The notes: generated from the sequence alone by a model not told the origin. A stretch of DNA of 64,000 nt from Paenibacillus sp. FSL R7-0273 (GCF_000758625.1 NZ_CP009283.1:6580001-6644000); one strand, 5' to 3'. Shown: positions 1 through 9,408, numbered from the stretch's first letter. Numbers and translations are program-made.

Positions 1-1320
<1,320 letters not shown>

Positions 1321-1480
1321 GGTATTTAGAAAGAGCGATTGCTCATTTTGAAACATCTGACGAGAATTTGCATTCTCTACTTTTGAAATCACCAAGGTGA
1401 TTTCCACTCACTCGTTGTTCAGTTTTCAAAGATCAATTTGTTTCTTTTCTTTGTCGTTTCGCTTGTCAGCGGCGACCTTT
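1321..1480 (-). other. rRNA operon leader with boxA-like element
   Basis: This is the transcribed leader between promoter P2 and the 16S 5' end. At 1411-1437 the minus strand contains CTTTGAAAACTGAAC, which resembles the boxA antitermination region of Bacillus rRNA leaders. A perfect 9-bp hairpin (GAAATCACC, AA loop, GGTGATTTC) spans 1385-1404. A processing or antitermination role is inferred from position. Confidence 0.7.
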
Positions 1481-1482
1481 AT

Positions 1483-1512
1483 AATATATCACAGTGTTAT
1501 TCGTTTTGGCAA
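1483..1512 (-). promoter_or_regulatory. rRNA promoter P2 (SigA type)
   Basis: The minus strand has a -35 TTGCCA (1507-1512), an 18-bp spacer and a -10 TATATT (1483-1488). Initiation is expected near 1476 at a G, as is usual for growth-rate-controlled Bacillus rRNA promoters. Confidence 0.75.
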
Positions 1513-1592
1513 GTCTTTTTTTTGAAAAATGTTTTTTTCGTTTTTCCTTGCCTTGCGTTCTCTTTTTCAAAATCAAAAGGAGCGCGAGATAT

Positions 1593-1622
1593 AATGTATC
1601 ACGCACGCTCCTATTTAGTCAA
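1593..1622 (-). promoter_or_regulatory. rRNA promoter P1 (SigA type)
   Basis: The minus strand has a -35 TTGACT (1617-1622), an 18-bp spacer and a -10 TACATT (1593-1598), 110 bp upstream of P2. Tandem promoters are the usual arrangement for rRNA operons in Bacillus. Confidence 0.7.
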
Positions 1623-1679
1623 CTCTTTTTATAAAATTTATGGACAAGCACTCAAATCTACAGCCAGCAGCCCGGTAAT

Positions 1680-1910
1680 TTAATGCTTGAACTGGGACGA
1701 ACGCCCGCCCCATGCGTATTTGGACAGCTCCTTCTGCGGAGCAAACCGCGCGTACATGCGAAATACGGTTTTATATCGGTTAGCAATAGCATGCCTGATA
1801 TTTTGGTCCAAGCGCTGATCACTTAAATCAAGAAGCATTTCGTCGAGCTCTTTACGCAGAACATAGTCCAGCTCCTTGCACTCCTTTTCATTGAACAACA
1901 TCCCCAACAT
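1680..1910 (-). CDS. small protein of unknown function, 76 aa
   Basis: I do not recognise this protein. It is acidic and probably helical in its first half (KELDYVLRKELDEMLLDLSDQR), with a basic, aromatic second half ending GGRSSQFKH. No signal peptide, membrane segment or cysteine pair of the zinc-finger kind is seen. The open frame can start at 1931, but a consensus AAGGAGG ribosome site at 1919-1925 lies inside that extension, 8 nt before the ATG at 1908-1910, so the start at 1910 is preferred. It sits just upstream of the rRNA promoters on the same strand. The coding call rests on the ribosome site and the sensible composition. Confidence 0.72.
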   Translation of the reverse strand: MLGMLFNEKECKELDYVLRKELDEMLLDLSDQRLDQNIRHAIANRYKTVFRMYARFAPQKELSKYAWGGRSSQFKH

Positions 1911-2156
1911 ATGCTTGGCCTCCTTCATCATATTATAAAATCGAATTCTTGAGCGCTGCTGTTTATGTGTTAGAAGTTATCCAAGAATGGAGAAACTGTG
2001 CGTATACCCACTTACACTAGATTAACCGGAGCATAGGAACTATAACCATAATTGCTAAAAATTATCTTCATAGTCCGAGCACACACTGCGAGTTGCCTGA
2101 TGTAAAGAATCTCCATATCCCAACAGCCTTAATGGTATGCTCAATTATCTGAGATT
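1911..2156. other. intergenic region with no clear signal
   Basis: A TATAAT hexamer on the minus strand (1932-1937) has no matching -35 box and would start transcription at the ribosome site of the downstream gene, so I do not call it a promoter. No strong hairpin or terminator was found for the SpoIIM-like gene. Confidence 0.5.
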
Positions 2157-2756
2157 TTATGATAAAAGCGCTAATGTAATTGTACTCTCAATAATTGCGG
2201 CAAACAGCAGCAGGAGCACAATCCAGACCGAAGCGGTCAACGTCTGCCGCATAAATTCAGGCCAGCCGGTGTCCCCCGTCCTCCTCCCGAACATGCTCTT
2301 AACAACCCGGCCGCCAAAATGAAGCCCGAACGCGCAAGCGATAATAATAGCCGGAATTTCGATGATCCCGTGCGGAAGCAGCCCTTTAACTATAAGATCA
2401 AACAGGTCCACTCCCTGCAGGGCCGATAAGTGAATGAGATAGCCGATAACAGCACCGTTGATCAATAAAAAGAATGCCGGGATGATGCCAAACAATGCAC
2501 CGAGAAAGATAACCAGTACGCTTTTGATGCTATTGTTCAAAAAGATGAAGGTGAAGAAGCTCCACTCCGGATTGTCCGAACTCATAAGCTCTCCGCTTAT
2601 ACTGCTTAACCCTTCAAGCTGCTGGGCAAGCAGCCGCTGCAGACTGTCTGTACTGATCCAGCCGAGCAATCCCCCCGCCAAAAAGAGTATGAGCGCCAAA
2701 AGCAGCGCCCTCCGGATCGTCCTTAGATCTTTGATGAATCTTGAAAACGCAAACAT
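2157..2756 (-). CDS. SpoIIM-family membrane protein
   Basis: This 199-aa integral membrane protein belongs to the stage II sporulation protein M family. It has an N-terminal membrane segment (about 17-37), a central NN..K.VLVIFLGALFGIIP stretch, NGAVIGYLIHL, then LLPHGIIEIPAIIIA, the family's most typical motif, and a final hydrophobic helix (about 175-197). SpoIIM with SpoIID and SpoIIP forms the peptidoglycan-remodelling engulfment complex. The classical spoIIM lies elsewhere in Bacillus genomes, so this may be a paralogue with another role. The start is set by AGGAGG five bases before the ATG. It is divergent from pdaB. Confidence 0.85.
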   Translation of the reverse strand: MFAFSRFIKDLRTIRRALLLALILFLAGGLLGWISTDSLQRLLAQQLEGLSSISGELMSSDNPEWSFFTFIFLNNSIKSVLVIFLGALFGIIPAFFLLINGAVIGYLIHLSALQGVDLFDLIVKGLLPHGIIEIPAIIIACAFGLHFGGRVVKSMFGRRTGDTGWPEFMRQTLTASVWIVLLLLFAAIIESTITLALLS

Positions 2757-2814
2757 AAAGGCCTCCTATATGGTTTAGTACAAGCTGTTAAAGAGATTTC
2801 TGGTGTGAATGAGG

Positions 2815-2842
2815 TCATAAGCGTTAGGTACGAGCATACATT
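2815..2842 (+). promoter_or_regulatory. candidate SigE promoter of pdaB
   Basis: A TCATAA -35 element (2815-2820) and CATACATT -10 element (2835-2842) are separated by 14 bp. The -10 matches the SigE consensus CATACANT exactly and the spacing is typical. B. subtilis pdaB is a sporulation gene, so mother-cell control is consistent. Confidence 0.65.
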
Positions 2843-2887
2843 TAGAACAAACAAGCCATTTCGCAATGGGAGAGGAGCGCTGCTAGT

Positions 2888-3694
2888 ATGAATTCTTTTT
2901 ATGTATTCAGCGGCAAAAAGATAAAACGATTCATCTATATCTTTGCCGCTGCGCTTTTGGCCGCTGGTGTTGTATACGTGGAAAGGGGCAATATTACCGT
3001 ATTTTCCGATGCCCAAGCCCCGTCTGCCATTTACAGTGTGCCAACGCAAAAGAAGCTGATCGCTTTAACGTTCGACATTAGCTGGGGTGAAAAGCGACCT
3101 GAACCGATTCTGAAGGTGCTGGAGGACAAAAAGGTAGATAAGGCTACCTTCTTCTTATCCTCGCCGTGGAGCAAAACACATCCGGAAATTGTCACGAGCA
3201 TTAAAGATGCAGGCTTTGAAATCGGAAGCCACGGGCATAAGCATGTTAATTACAGCACCCTCAACAATGAGGAGATCCGGACGCAGATTTCCACGGCCCA
3301 CACCGTATTGACTGAATTAACAGGCAAAGAGCCTAACCTGATCCGCATGCCGAATGGTGATTTTGATAAAAGGGTGCTCCAGGTAGCCACTGATCTGGGC
3401 TACAAGGTCATCCAATGGGACACTGACTCTCTGGACTGGAAAAACATCGGTGTAGACAATATCGTCAACCGGGTCACCACCAAAGCTCATCCCGGAGATA
3501 TCGTTCTCCTTCATGCCAGTGATTCCTGCAAGCAGACCCATGAAGCCCTCCCCCGGATAATCGACAATCTACGCGCCCAGGGGTATGAGTTCGTCACTGT
3601 ATCCGAGCTGATTAGCCAAAGCAGCGCCGAAGGCACCGAAGTCCGTGATTCCGCTTCACTGAATAAGGGGCTGGAAGACGCCGCAGGAATGTAG
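2888..3694 (+). CDS. pdaB: polysaccharide deacetylase PdaB (sporulation)
   Basis: This 268-aa NodB-fold deacetylase is needed for keeping spores intact in B. subtilis. An N-terminal membrane anchor or signal (about 13-30) precedes the catalytic domain, which carries TFDISWGE (D63), the zinc motif SHGHKH (H115, H119) and RMPNGDFD. As is typical of PdaB, the second Asp of the classical TFDDG motif is replaced. The ATG follows GAGAGGAG. It is preceded by a SigE-like promoter and is convergent with the polyphosphate kinase gene. Its position between the rRNA operon and kbaA-gerD matches the B. subtilis order. Confidence 0.93.
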   Translation: MNSFYVFSGKKIKRFIYIFAAALLAAGVVYVERGNITVFSDAQAPSAIYSVPTQKKLIALTFDISWGEKRPEPILKVLEDKKVDKATFFLSSPWSKTHPEIVTSIKDAGFEIGSHGHKHVNYSTLNNEEIRTQISTAHTVLTELTGKEPNLIRMPNGDFDKRVLQVATDLGYKVIQWDTDSLDWKNIGVDNIVNRVTTKAHPGDIVLLHASDSCKQTHEALPRIIDNLRAQGYEFVTVSELISQSSAEGTEVRDSASLNKGLEDAAGM

Positions 3695-3738
3695 TCCGTC
3701 CTTACACCTGTCCGTACCGCAATGTCCGGCTTCTGCTG

Positions 3739-4560
3739 TCAGTGACGCGGGGAGATAAGCTCTGATATATCGGGCGTCGGAGTATCCAGCTTAGGATAGC
3801 TCAGATCGAGACTCTCCAGTGTTTTGACTACAATCGACAAAGCCAGATAATTGCGGTACCACCGGTGATTGGCCGGAATCCAGTACCAGGGTGCCTGCTC
3901 AGTGCCGGTCTCCCGGAAAACATCTTCATATGCCTTTTGATAATCATCCCAGTATTCCCGCTCCTGCAGGTCACTGGCATCGAACTTCCAGTGCTTCGTC
4001 GGATCATGAAGCCGCTCCTGGATCTTTTCAAGCTGCTTTTCCTTCGAGATATGCAGGAACAGCTTAATCACCGTCGTACCCTCTTCCACCAGCATTTCCT
4101 CAAACTGGCGGATGTAGCGGAAGCGTCGTTTCATATCTTTCTTTTTGAGGCTGCCATGCACCCGGGGTACAAGGACATCTTCATAATGGGAGCGGTTGAA
4201 GGCTGCGATATAGCCCTTAGGCGGGGTCTTCATATGCACTCTCCACAGGAAATCGTGGGCCTCCTCCTCAAGAGACGGCTTTTTAAAGCTGGTAACGATA
4301 AAGCCCTGAGGGTTAATGCCGGAAAAGATATGCTTCACTGTTCCGTCCTTCCCGCTTGAATCCATCCCCTGCAGAATGACGAGCAGCGAATGCTTTTTTT
4401 GGGCGAAAAGGATATCCTGCAGCTCGGCTAGACGTTCCTTCAGCTTTTCCGTTTTGGCTACTGCTTCCTGTTTGGAGTCAATTTCACCGCGTTCCGACGG
4501 ATCGAGCCTGCTCAGAATGCTTTCACTTGTGTCTTTTATCATATAGCGCTTAATGTTCAT
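3739..4560 (-). CDS. ppk2: polyphosphate kinase 2 family protein
   Basis: This 273-aa single-domain PPK2 transfers phosphate between polyphosphate and nucleotides; which nucleotide is favoured cannot be read from sequence. The Walker A motif GMDSSGKDG is at about 65-73, the lid and Walker B region FNRSHYEDVLVPRV at 121-134, and the family's WKFDASDL and APWYWIPANHRWYRN blocks follow. The frame is open to 4611, but AGGGAGGGG lies 5 nt before the ATG at 4558-4560, so that start is chosen. It interrupts the pdaB-kbaA neighbourhood of B. subtilis, where no such gene is found. Confidence 0.92.
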   Translation of the reverse strand: MNIKRYMIKDTSESILSRLDPSERGEIDSKQEAVAKTEKLKERLAELQDILFAQKKHSLLVILQGMDSSGKDGTVKHIFSGINPQGFIVTSFKKPSLEEEAHDFLWRVHMKTPPKGYIAAFNRSHYEDVLVPRVHGSLKKKDMKRRFRYIRQFEEMLVEEGTTVIKLFLHISKEKQLEKIQERLHDPTKHWKFDASDLQEREYWDDYQKAYEDVFRETGTEQAPWYWIPANHRWYRNYLALSIVVKTLESLDLSYPKLDTPTPDISELISPRH

Positions 4561-4684
4561 ATATGCCCCTCCCTGCTTACTGATTTCAGTTGCGGCCGGC
4601 GGTACGGTCATTAGCTTGTTTATGTAAGCTGTTCTTTAAGATTAACCTTTCTGATTTCATTTTAATCGCGCTGGAATGAACAAG

Positions 4685-4720
4685 AAAACCCCGGGCTCTT
4701 TCTTTGAGCACTGGGGTTTT
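4685..4720 (-). terminator. terminator after kbaA
   Basis: An inverted repeat (AAAACCCCGGGCTC, 7-nt loop, GAGCACTGGGGTTTT) lies just downstream of the kbaA stop. On the minus strand it is followed by a short T-rich stretch (TTTTCTTGTT). Confidence 0.75.
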
Positions 4721-4728
4721 GGTGCGGA

Positions 4729-5334
4729 TTATTGAAATAACGGCTGCGGTTTAAGGATGCGGTGAAGTCTTAAAATCTGGAACGCATTACAGGCAATCAG
4801 CGGAAGAACAATAAATACAGTCGCATTGTCTACACCGATCTGAAGCACGCCTATCGTCTCCACAATGGTGATGGCTGTCATGAAGAAAAAGGTCGGGATT
4901 GCCGCGGCCGCCTTCGTGCTGCGCACCTTGAAATAGGTCACGATAACGGCTGCAGCGAATATTCCGCCGCCCAGAGCCAGATCAGCTCCGCCTGCTTCTG
5001 TTCCTCCGAGAAACGCCCGCAGGAAGACCAGCTCCAGCAGCGCCAGAACAGCCAGTACCAGCTGTATGTACTGCCATACTTTACGGGAAAACACGCCGCT
5101 GCCCATGTAGTTGAGAATCAGATAAGCGAAAAATCCCAGCTGTGCGTAAACGCTCACAAGCATTCCTGAGCCAAGCAGTATAAGAAGGTACAGAAGCAGA
5201 TCTGCCGTGCTTTTAAAGCTTATGCCGCCATTTACAGCCTGCAGTAAAAGTCCCGTCAATCCGGCTGCGGCAGCGCCTGTCAGAAGTGTCGTCCAGAACA
5301 GGTGATACCATTTCCTTATACTCAGCCAATCCAC
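4729..5334 (-). CDS. kbaA: KinB-signalling pathway activation protein KbaA
   Basis: This 201-aa protein has about six hydrophobic segments. KbaA is needed for KinB activity in the sporulation phosphorelay of B. subtilis. Length, topology and position between gerD and pdaB agree with that identity. The start is uncertain: the only upstream canonical codon is the GTG at 5332-5334, which directly abuts its GGGGAG Shine-Dalgarno. A CTG three codons later (5323-5325) has normal spacing. The gene is divergent from gerD and ends in a terminator. Confidence 0.85.
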   Translation of the reverse strand: MDWLSIRKWYHLFWTTLLTGAAAAGLTGLLLQAVNGGISFKSTADLLLYLLILLGSGMLVSVYAQLGFFAYLILNYMGSGVFSRKVWQYIQLVLAVLALLELVFLRAFLGGTEAGGADLALGGGIFAAAVIVTYFKVRSTKAAAAIPTFFFMTAITIVETIGVLQIGVDNATVFIVLPLIACNAFQILRLHRILKPQPLFQ

Positions 5335-5391
5335 CTCCCCTGTGTCAGATTTATTTTACCAAGCCTGCCGTCAAAAAACCATAAGCTCTGC

Positions 5392-5422
5392 GTTATAACC
5401 TGTGACTCCGTGCGGCATACTA
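5392..5422 (+). promoter_or_regulatory. candidate SigG promoter of gerD
   Basis: GTTATA (5392-5397) and CATACTA (5416-5422) are separated by 18 bp. The -10 fits the forespore SigG form CATNNTA. The -35 is only a partial match. gerD is a forespore gene in B. subtilis. Confidence 0.5.
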
Positions 5423-5455
5423 CCCTCAGGATTCCTATAAAGGAGGGCAGCGCCA

Positions 5456-6154
5456 ATGAAGTGGAGGAGTTTGTTGTCTGGAGGCCTGGTGTTAAGCCTG
5501 GTACTCACCTTAACCGCCTGCGGAGGAGAACAGAGCAGTTCTTCCAGCCAAATGGGATATAAGGAAATGAAGACGATGGTTGTCGATATATTAAAAAGCG
5601 ATGAGGGCAAAAAGGCTGTCGAGGAAGCCCTGACCTCTGGCTCCGGCTCTGAAGGCAGCAGTGTCAGCGGACTAAGCATGAAAATGATGCCGCTGCAGAC
5701 TACGGAACAGATCAGGATCGCGGTTAAGGATACCATCACAGCCCCGGAGTATCAGAAGGAAATCGAGAAGATTATGACCGACCCGACCTTTGCGGGCGAG
5801 TTCGCCAAAGCCATCAATACCCAGAGCAAGGAGCTGCACCTGCAGCTGATCAAGGACCCGACTTATCAGAAATCCGTCGAAGAGATCATGAAATCGCCTG
5901 AAATGATGAAAATGTTCCTGGATCTTACCAAGACTTCCGATTACCGAAAGCAGTCAATGACCATTATGCAGGAAGCAATGCAGAATCCGCTATTCCGTAT
6001 GGAGGTGCTGGGGCTGCTCAAGACAGTTGTCCAGGACGAGCTGCAGCCTAAGGTCCAGAAGAAGGGCGAGGAGAAAGAGGGCGGGTCCGGCGGCGATCAG
6101 GAAAGCGGCGGTGACAGCTCGAAGCAGGAGGGCGGAGACGATTCCGGCTCTTAA
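5456..6154 (+). CDS. gerD: spore germination lipoprotein GerD
   Basis: This 232-aa lipoprotein has a signal peptide ending in the lipobox LTAC (Cys22). GerD clusters nutrient germinant receptors in the spore inner membrane. The mature part is helical with repeated EI..IM and EYQKEIEKIM-type segments, and the tail is a low-complexity Gly/Ser/Asp/Glu stretch (about 205-232) unlikely to fold. AAAGGAGGG lies 8 nt before the ATG. A bidirectional terminator separates it from convergent salA. The order kbaA-gerD-salA-cwlD matches B. subtilis. Confidence 0.93.
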   Translation: MKWRSLLSGGLVLSLVLTLTACGGEQSSSSSQMGYKEMKTMVVDILKSDEGKKAVEEALTSGSGSEGSSVSGLSMKMMPLQTTEQIRIAVKDTITAPEYQKEIEKIMTDPTFAGEFAKAINTQSKELHLQLIKDPTYQKSVEEIMKSPEMMKMFLDLTKTSDYRKQSMTIMQEAMQNPLFRMEVLGLLKTVVQDELQPKVQKKGEEKEGGSGGDQESGGDSSKQEGGDDSGS

Positions 6155-6156
6155 GC

Positions 6157-6197
6157 AAAAGAGGCTTATCCCTTTATTGTGGATAAGCCTCTTTTTT
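6157..6197. terminator. bidirectional terminator between gerD and salA
   Basis: An AAAAGAGGCTTATCC arm, a 9-nt loop and GGATAAGCCTC followed by TTTTTT form a strong hairpin with A/T tracts on both sides, suiting the convergent genes. Confidence 0.92.
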
Positions 6198-6215
6198 GGG
6201 ATTCACTCGCCTTGC

Positions 6216-7325
6216 TTACTGTTCGTACTTGGCAATCAGCCTGTCCGCAACCTCTGCAAACAGCTGCGCGGTCTTGGTCTCCGTCTTGTATACTGACGGC
6301 GAAAAGTCCGGCTCCGAAATATGGTTATCCGGTGCGCCCAGCGGCACCTGGGCCAGCAGCTCCGTATGGAGTGTCTCGGCCAGCCTAGCACCGCCGCCGC
6401 GCCCGAAGATATACTCCTTCTGTCCGCAGGCGGAGCATTCATAATAGGCCATGTTCTCGATGACACCGAGCACCTCATGATTGGTCTGCAGTGCCATAGA
6501 GCCCGCTCTGGCCGCTACAAAGGCTGCTGTAGCATGAGGGGTGGTCACAATGATCTCCTTGCTGTGCGGAAGCATCTGGTGCACATCCAGCGCCACATCA
6601 CCTGTACCTGGAGGAAGATCCAGCAGCATATAATCAAGCTCTCCCCAGCCTACATCACTGAAGAACTGGCGGAGCATCTTGCCGAGCATCGGGCCCCGCC
6701 AGATCACCGGACTATTTTCACGGATGAAAAAGCCCATCGACATTACCTTTACTCCAAAGCGCTCCACCGGAATGATCGTTCCGTCCTCCACAACCGGCCC
6801 TTCCTCAATTCCCATCATATCCGGAATACTGAAGCCGTAGATATCGGCATCAATCAGTCCTACCTTTTTGCCCTTGCGTGCCAATGCCACCGCAAGATTG
6901 ACGGTCACAGTCGATTTGCCGACTCCTCCCTTGCCGCTGGCTACTGCTATGAACTTTACACCCGAGTTCTCATCCAGCAGCTCGTGGTCCTCAAGGCCCG
7001 CTGCGTGCCCTTTTAGCGCTGTTCCCTGTTCTTGCTCCTGCTTGTCCGCCGTGCTGTCTCCGCGAAGAATAGAGCGCTCATAATCGGTAGCATTGCGCAG
7101 CCTGATATGAATGTTCTGGACTCCTCCTTCGGTCAGCAAGTCACGTACCTGCTGCTCCAGCTCCATCCGGCTAGCATCCTCTTCCTCAAGACAGACGATC
7201 GATAACGAGATTCTGTCTTCTTTGACCATAATGTCCCGTATCAGCTGCAAATCAATAAGGCTTTTTCCGGATTCGGGGTCGGTAAGCGGCTGCAATAATT
7301 CCTGAATTTGTTCCCTGGTCTGCAT
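6216..7325 (-). CDS. salA: Mrp/ApbC-type P-loop ATPase SalA
   Basis: This 369-aa protein combines an N-terminal MIP18/DUF59 domain (about 1-85), a variable linker rich in Glu and Gln (about 90-120) and a Mrp/NBP35 ATPase domain with the deviant Walker A GKGGVGKS (131-138). A CSAC pair near the C terminus fits the family. In B. subtilis SalA regulates scoC and exoprotease expression; Mrp relatives carry Fe-S clusters, so both roles are possible. The frame is open to 7397, but AGAGGTG sits 6 nt before the ATG at 7323-7325. Confidence 0.92.
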   Translation of the reverse strand: MQTREQIQELLQPLTDPESGKSLIDLQLIRDIMVKEDRISLSIVCLEEEDASRMELEQQVRDLLTEGGVQNIHIRLRNATDYERSILRGDSTADKQEQEQGTALKGHAAGLEDHELLDENSGVKFIAVASGKGGVGKSTVTVNLAVALARKGKKVGLIDADIYGFSIPDMMGIEEGPVVEDGTIIPVERFGVKVMSMGFFIRENSPVIWRGPMLGKMLRQFFSDVGWGELDYMLLDLPPGTGDVALDVHQMLPHSKEIIVTTPHATAAFVAARAGSMALQTNHEVLGVIENMAYYECSACGQKEYIFGRGGGARLAETLHTELLAQVPLGAPDNHISEPDFSPSVYKTETKTAQLFAEVADRLIAKYEQ

Positions 7326-7415
7326 GGAAAGCACCTCTGTTTCTTTCCGGAAGGGTAAGGCTCCGGATTTTGGTCTTATTATAGCATTACCCTTCAACGG
7401 ATGAGTAGTCCCAGC

Positions 7416-8162
7416 TCACGGCTGCTCCGCTGCATAGGCCAGAATTCCCCGGTAAATGCTCGTAGCCACTTTCCGCTGGTACACATCATCCCCAAGCAGA
7501 ACTGACTCCTCAGGGTGTGAGAGAAAGCCTACCTCTACGAGCGCCGCCGGCATTTTCAGCATTTTCAGCAGATAGACTGTATTTACGGTTTTGGCGACAC
7601 GGCTCGTATTCTCCAGCGTATTCCGCAGCTCATCCTGAATGAAGCCGGCCAGCGCCTTGTTTCCATCGTTGGTCGGATAGAAGAATGTCTGCGCGCCGCT
7701 CCAGCGGTTTGATGGCACACTGTTCATATGTATGCTTATGAAAAGGTCTGCCCCATCCTCCTCGATATTTCTGACCCGCTGCTTCAGATCCTCAGTTTTC
7801 CGCTTGGAGTAGCCCTTTGTTGCTTCACCAGCCAGATCATAATCCCCCTCCCGGGTCATGACCACAATGGCTCCAGCCTGCTGCAGATAGTCACGCAGAT
7901 AAAGGGATACGGACAGGTTGATGTCCTTCTCGATCAGCCCGTTTTTGCTGACTGCCCCTCCGTCGGGCCCGCCGTGCCCGGCATCAATAGCGATGATTTT
8001 ACCGGAGAGCGGCAGGCTCCAGTAGTTCAGCGTCTTCGCAGTAGGCATATCATAAGCTATGATGCCGATCATCACTGCCAGCAGCAGCACTCCTAGCACA
8101 CTTTTTTTAATGCTGCTCCAGGCAATCCAGACTGAGACCTTTCCTTCCTTCCGGCCAGACAT
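7416..8162 (-). CDS. cwlD: N-acetylmuramoyl-L-alanine amidase CwlD
   Basis: This 248-aa amidase (Amidase_3 fold) has an N-terminal membrane helix (about 21-38). CwlD with PdaA makes muramic delta-lactam in spore cortex, the mark read by germination lytic enzymes. Zinc and catalytic motifs are visible: AGHGGPDGGA (H63), IEKD (E79), FISIHMNSVP and ALVEVGFLSH with the catalytic Glu. An upstream ATG exists at 8198 but lacks a ribosome site; GAGGGGG precedes the ATG at 8160-8162 by 8 nt. That site lies in the 3' arm of a long hairpin. Confidence 0.93.
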   Translation of the reverse strand: MSGRKEGKVSVWIAWSSIKKSVLGVLLLAVMIGIIAYDMPTAKTLNYWSLPLSGKIIAIDAGHGGPDGGAVSKNGLIEKDINLSVSLYLRDYLQQAGAIVVMTREGDYDLAGEATKGYSKRKTEDLKQRVRNIEEDGADLFISIHMNSVPSNRWSGAQTFFYPTNDGNKALAGFIQDELRNTLENTSRVAKTVNTVYLLKMLKMPAALVEVGFLSHPEESVLLGDDVYQRKVATSIYRGILAYAAEQP

Positions 8163-8172
8163 AACAAAGACC

Positions 8173-8216
8173 CCCTCGTCCCGATAGATTCTACTCATCT
8201 ATATGGGACAAGAGGG
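8173..8216 (-). terminator. long hairpin between sat and cwlD, overlapping the cwlD ribosome site
   Basis: The arms CCCTCGTCCCGATAGAT (8173-8189) and ATCTATATGGGACAAGAGGG (8197-8216) pair over about 17 bp around a 7-nt loop. Read on the minus strand, the 3' arm contains the GAGGGG that serves as the cwlD Shine-Dalgarno. There is no good T tract, so it may terminate sat mRNA only weakly, or mask cwlD translation on read-through transcripts. Confidence 0.6.
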
Positions 8217-8238
8217 CCAAATAGTACTGGCTCTTAAT

Positions 8239-9408
8239 TTAGACGTTAACCTGCTCAGACATTCCCTCAATCAGAATCTCTGCAACTTCAGGCCGGGTGA
8301 ACTCCGGAGGAGGGCACTTTCCTTCACGGAGCAGTCCGCGCACTTTGGTACCGGATAATGTCAGATGCTGTTCAGCCGGATGCGGGCAGGTTTTGCTGGA
8401 AGCCATATTTCCGCATTTTACGCAGAAAAAGCTGTGCTCGAAGAAGAGCGGTGTAATACCCAGATCCTCAGCCGTAAAGTTCGAGAAAATCTCCTGCGCT
8501 TCATAGGTGCCATAGTAATCGCCTACTCCGGCGTGGTCACGGCCGACAATAAAGTGTGTGCAGCCGTAATTTTTGCGGACCATCGCATGGAAAATCGCCT
8601 CTCTCGGGCCCGCATAACGCATTGCCGCCGGGAATACCCCCAGGAAGGTACGGTCCGCAGGATAGTAGTTCTCCAATAGCGCCAGGTAGCTCTTCATCCG
8701 TACATTGGCAGGCACGTCATCTGATTTGGTCTCACCTACCAGCGGATTGAGGAACAGGGCGTCTACAACCTCCATAGCACACTTCTGGATGTACTCATGG
8801 GCACGATGGACAGGATTGCGCGTCTGGAAGCCTACAACCGTTCTCCAGCCCTTCTCAGCAAAAATCCTGCGGGTATCGGCAGGGTTAAAATAAAACTCTC
8901 CGAACTTCTCCGGCTGCGGACGGTTCAGCACTCTGATTGGTCCCCCTACATAGGTTGACGGACGGGCCAGCAGTTTGCTTACACCAGGATGGGCAGGATC
9001 GGTTGTTTTGAATACATTCTGTGCCTCGACCTGCTGATCCACACTGTAGATACTCTCAATATCAAGCAGACCGTAAATGACGCCATCCTCTTCACCGATG
9101 AGAGAGACGGTATCCCCTACCGCGAGGCCGGATGCCGCTTCCTGCTGCACAGCAAGGGTAATGGGAATACTCCACACTGTGCCGTCGGATAGACGCATAT
9201 TGTTCACTACCGAGTGGTAATCTGCTTCATTCAGGAAGCCGGTAAGCGGGGAAAACGCACCTACACCAATCAGATCAAGATCGGATATCGTCCATGAATT
9301 AATTGCAATCGATTTGTTCTCTGAGGCTTGCTGCAGCAGCTCTTCTCTCTGCGCTCCCTCCACAATACGCTGAATCAGTGTTCCTCCGTGTGGAAGTATT
9401 GACGTCAT
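8239..9408 (-). CDS. sat: sulfate adenylyltransferase (ATP sulfurylase)
   Basis: This 389-aa homologue of B. subtilis Sat activates sulfate with ATP to adenylyl sulfate (APS). The nucleotide-binding motif [10 protein letters not shown], the MRYAGPREA block and GRDHAGVG are intact. A zinc-ribbon-like stretch ([15 protein letters not shown]) sits near residues 325-345, typical of the bacterial monomeric type. AGGAGGAGAG precedes the ATG. It lies 45 bp downstream of cysH and is very likely co-transcribed. No APS kinase gene accompanies it, which fits direct APS reduction. Confidence 0.96.
   Translation of the reverse strand: MTSILPHGGTLIQRIVEGAQREELLQQASENKSIAINSWTISDLDLIGVGAFSPLTGFLNEADYHSVVNNMRLSDGTVWSIPITLAVQQEAASGLAVGDTVSLIGEEDGVIYGLLDIESIYSVDQQVEAQNVFKTTDPAHPGVSKLLARPSTYVGGPIRVLNRPQPEKFGEFYFNPADTRRIFAEKGWRTVVGFQTRNPVHRAHEYIQKCAMEVVDALFLNPLVGETKSDDVPANVRMKSYLALLENYYPADRTFLGVFPAAMRYAGPREAIFHAMVRKNYGCTHFIVGRDHAGVGDYYGTYEAQEIFSNFTAEDLGITPLFFEHSFFCVKCGNMASSKTCPHPAEQHLTLSGTKVRGLLREGKCPPPEFTRPEVAEILIEGMSEQVNV

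Noticed and set aside
1932..1937. TATAAT as promoter of the 76-aa gene
   Set aside because: There is no -35 box, and the start point would fall on the ribosome site itself.
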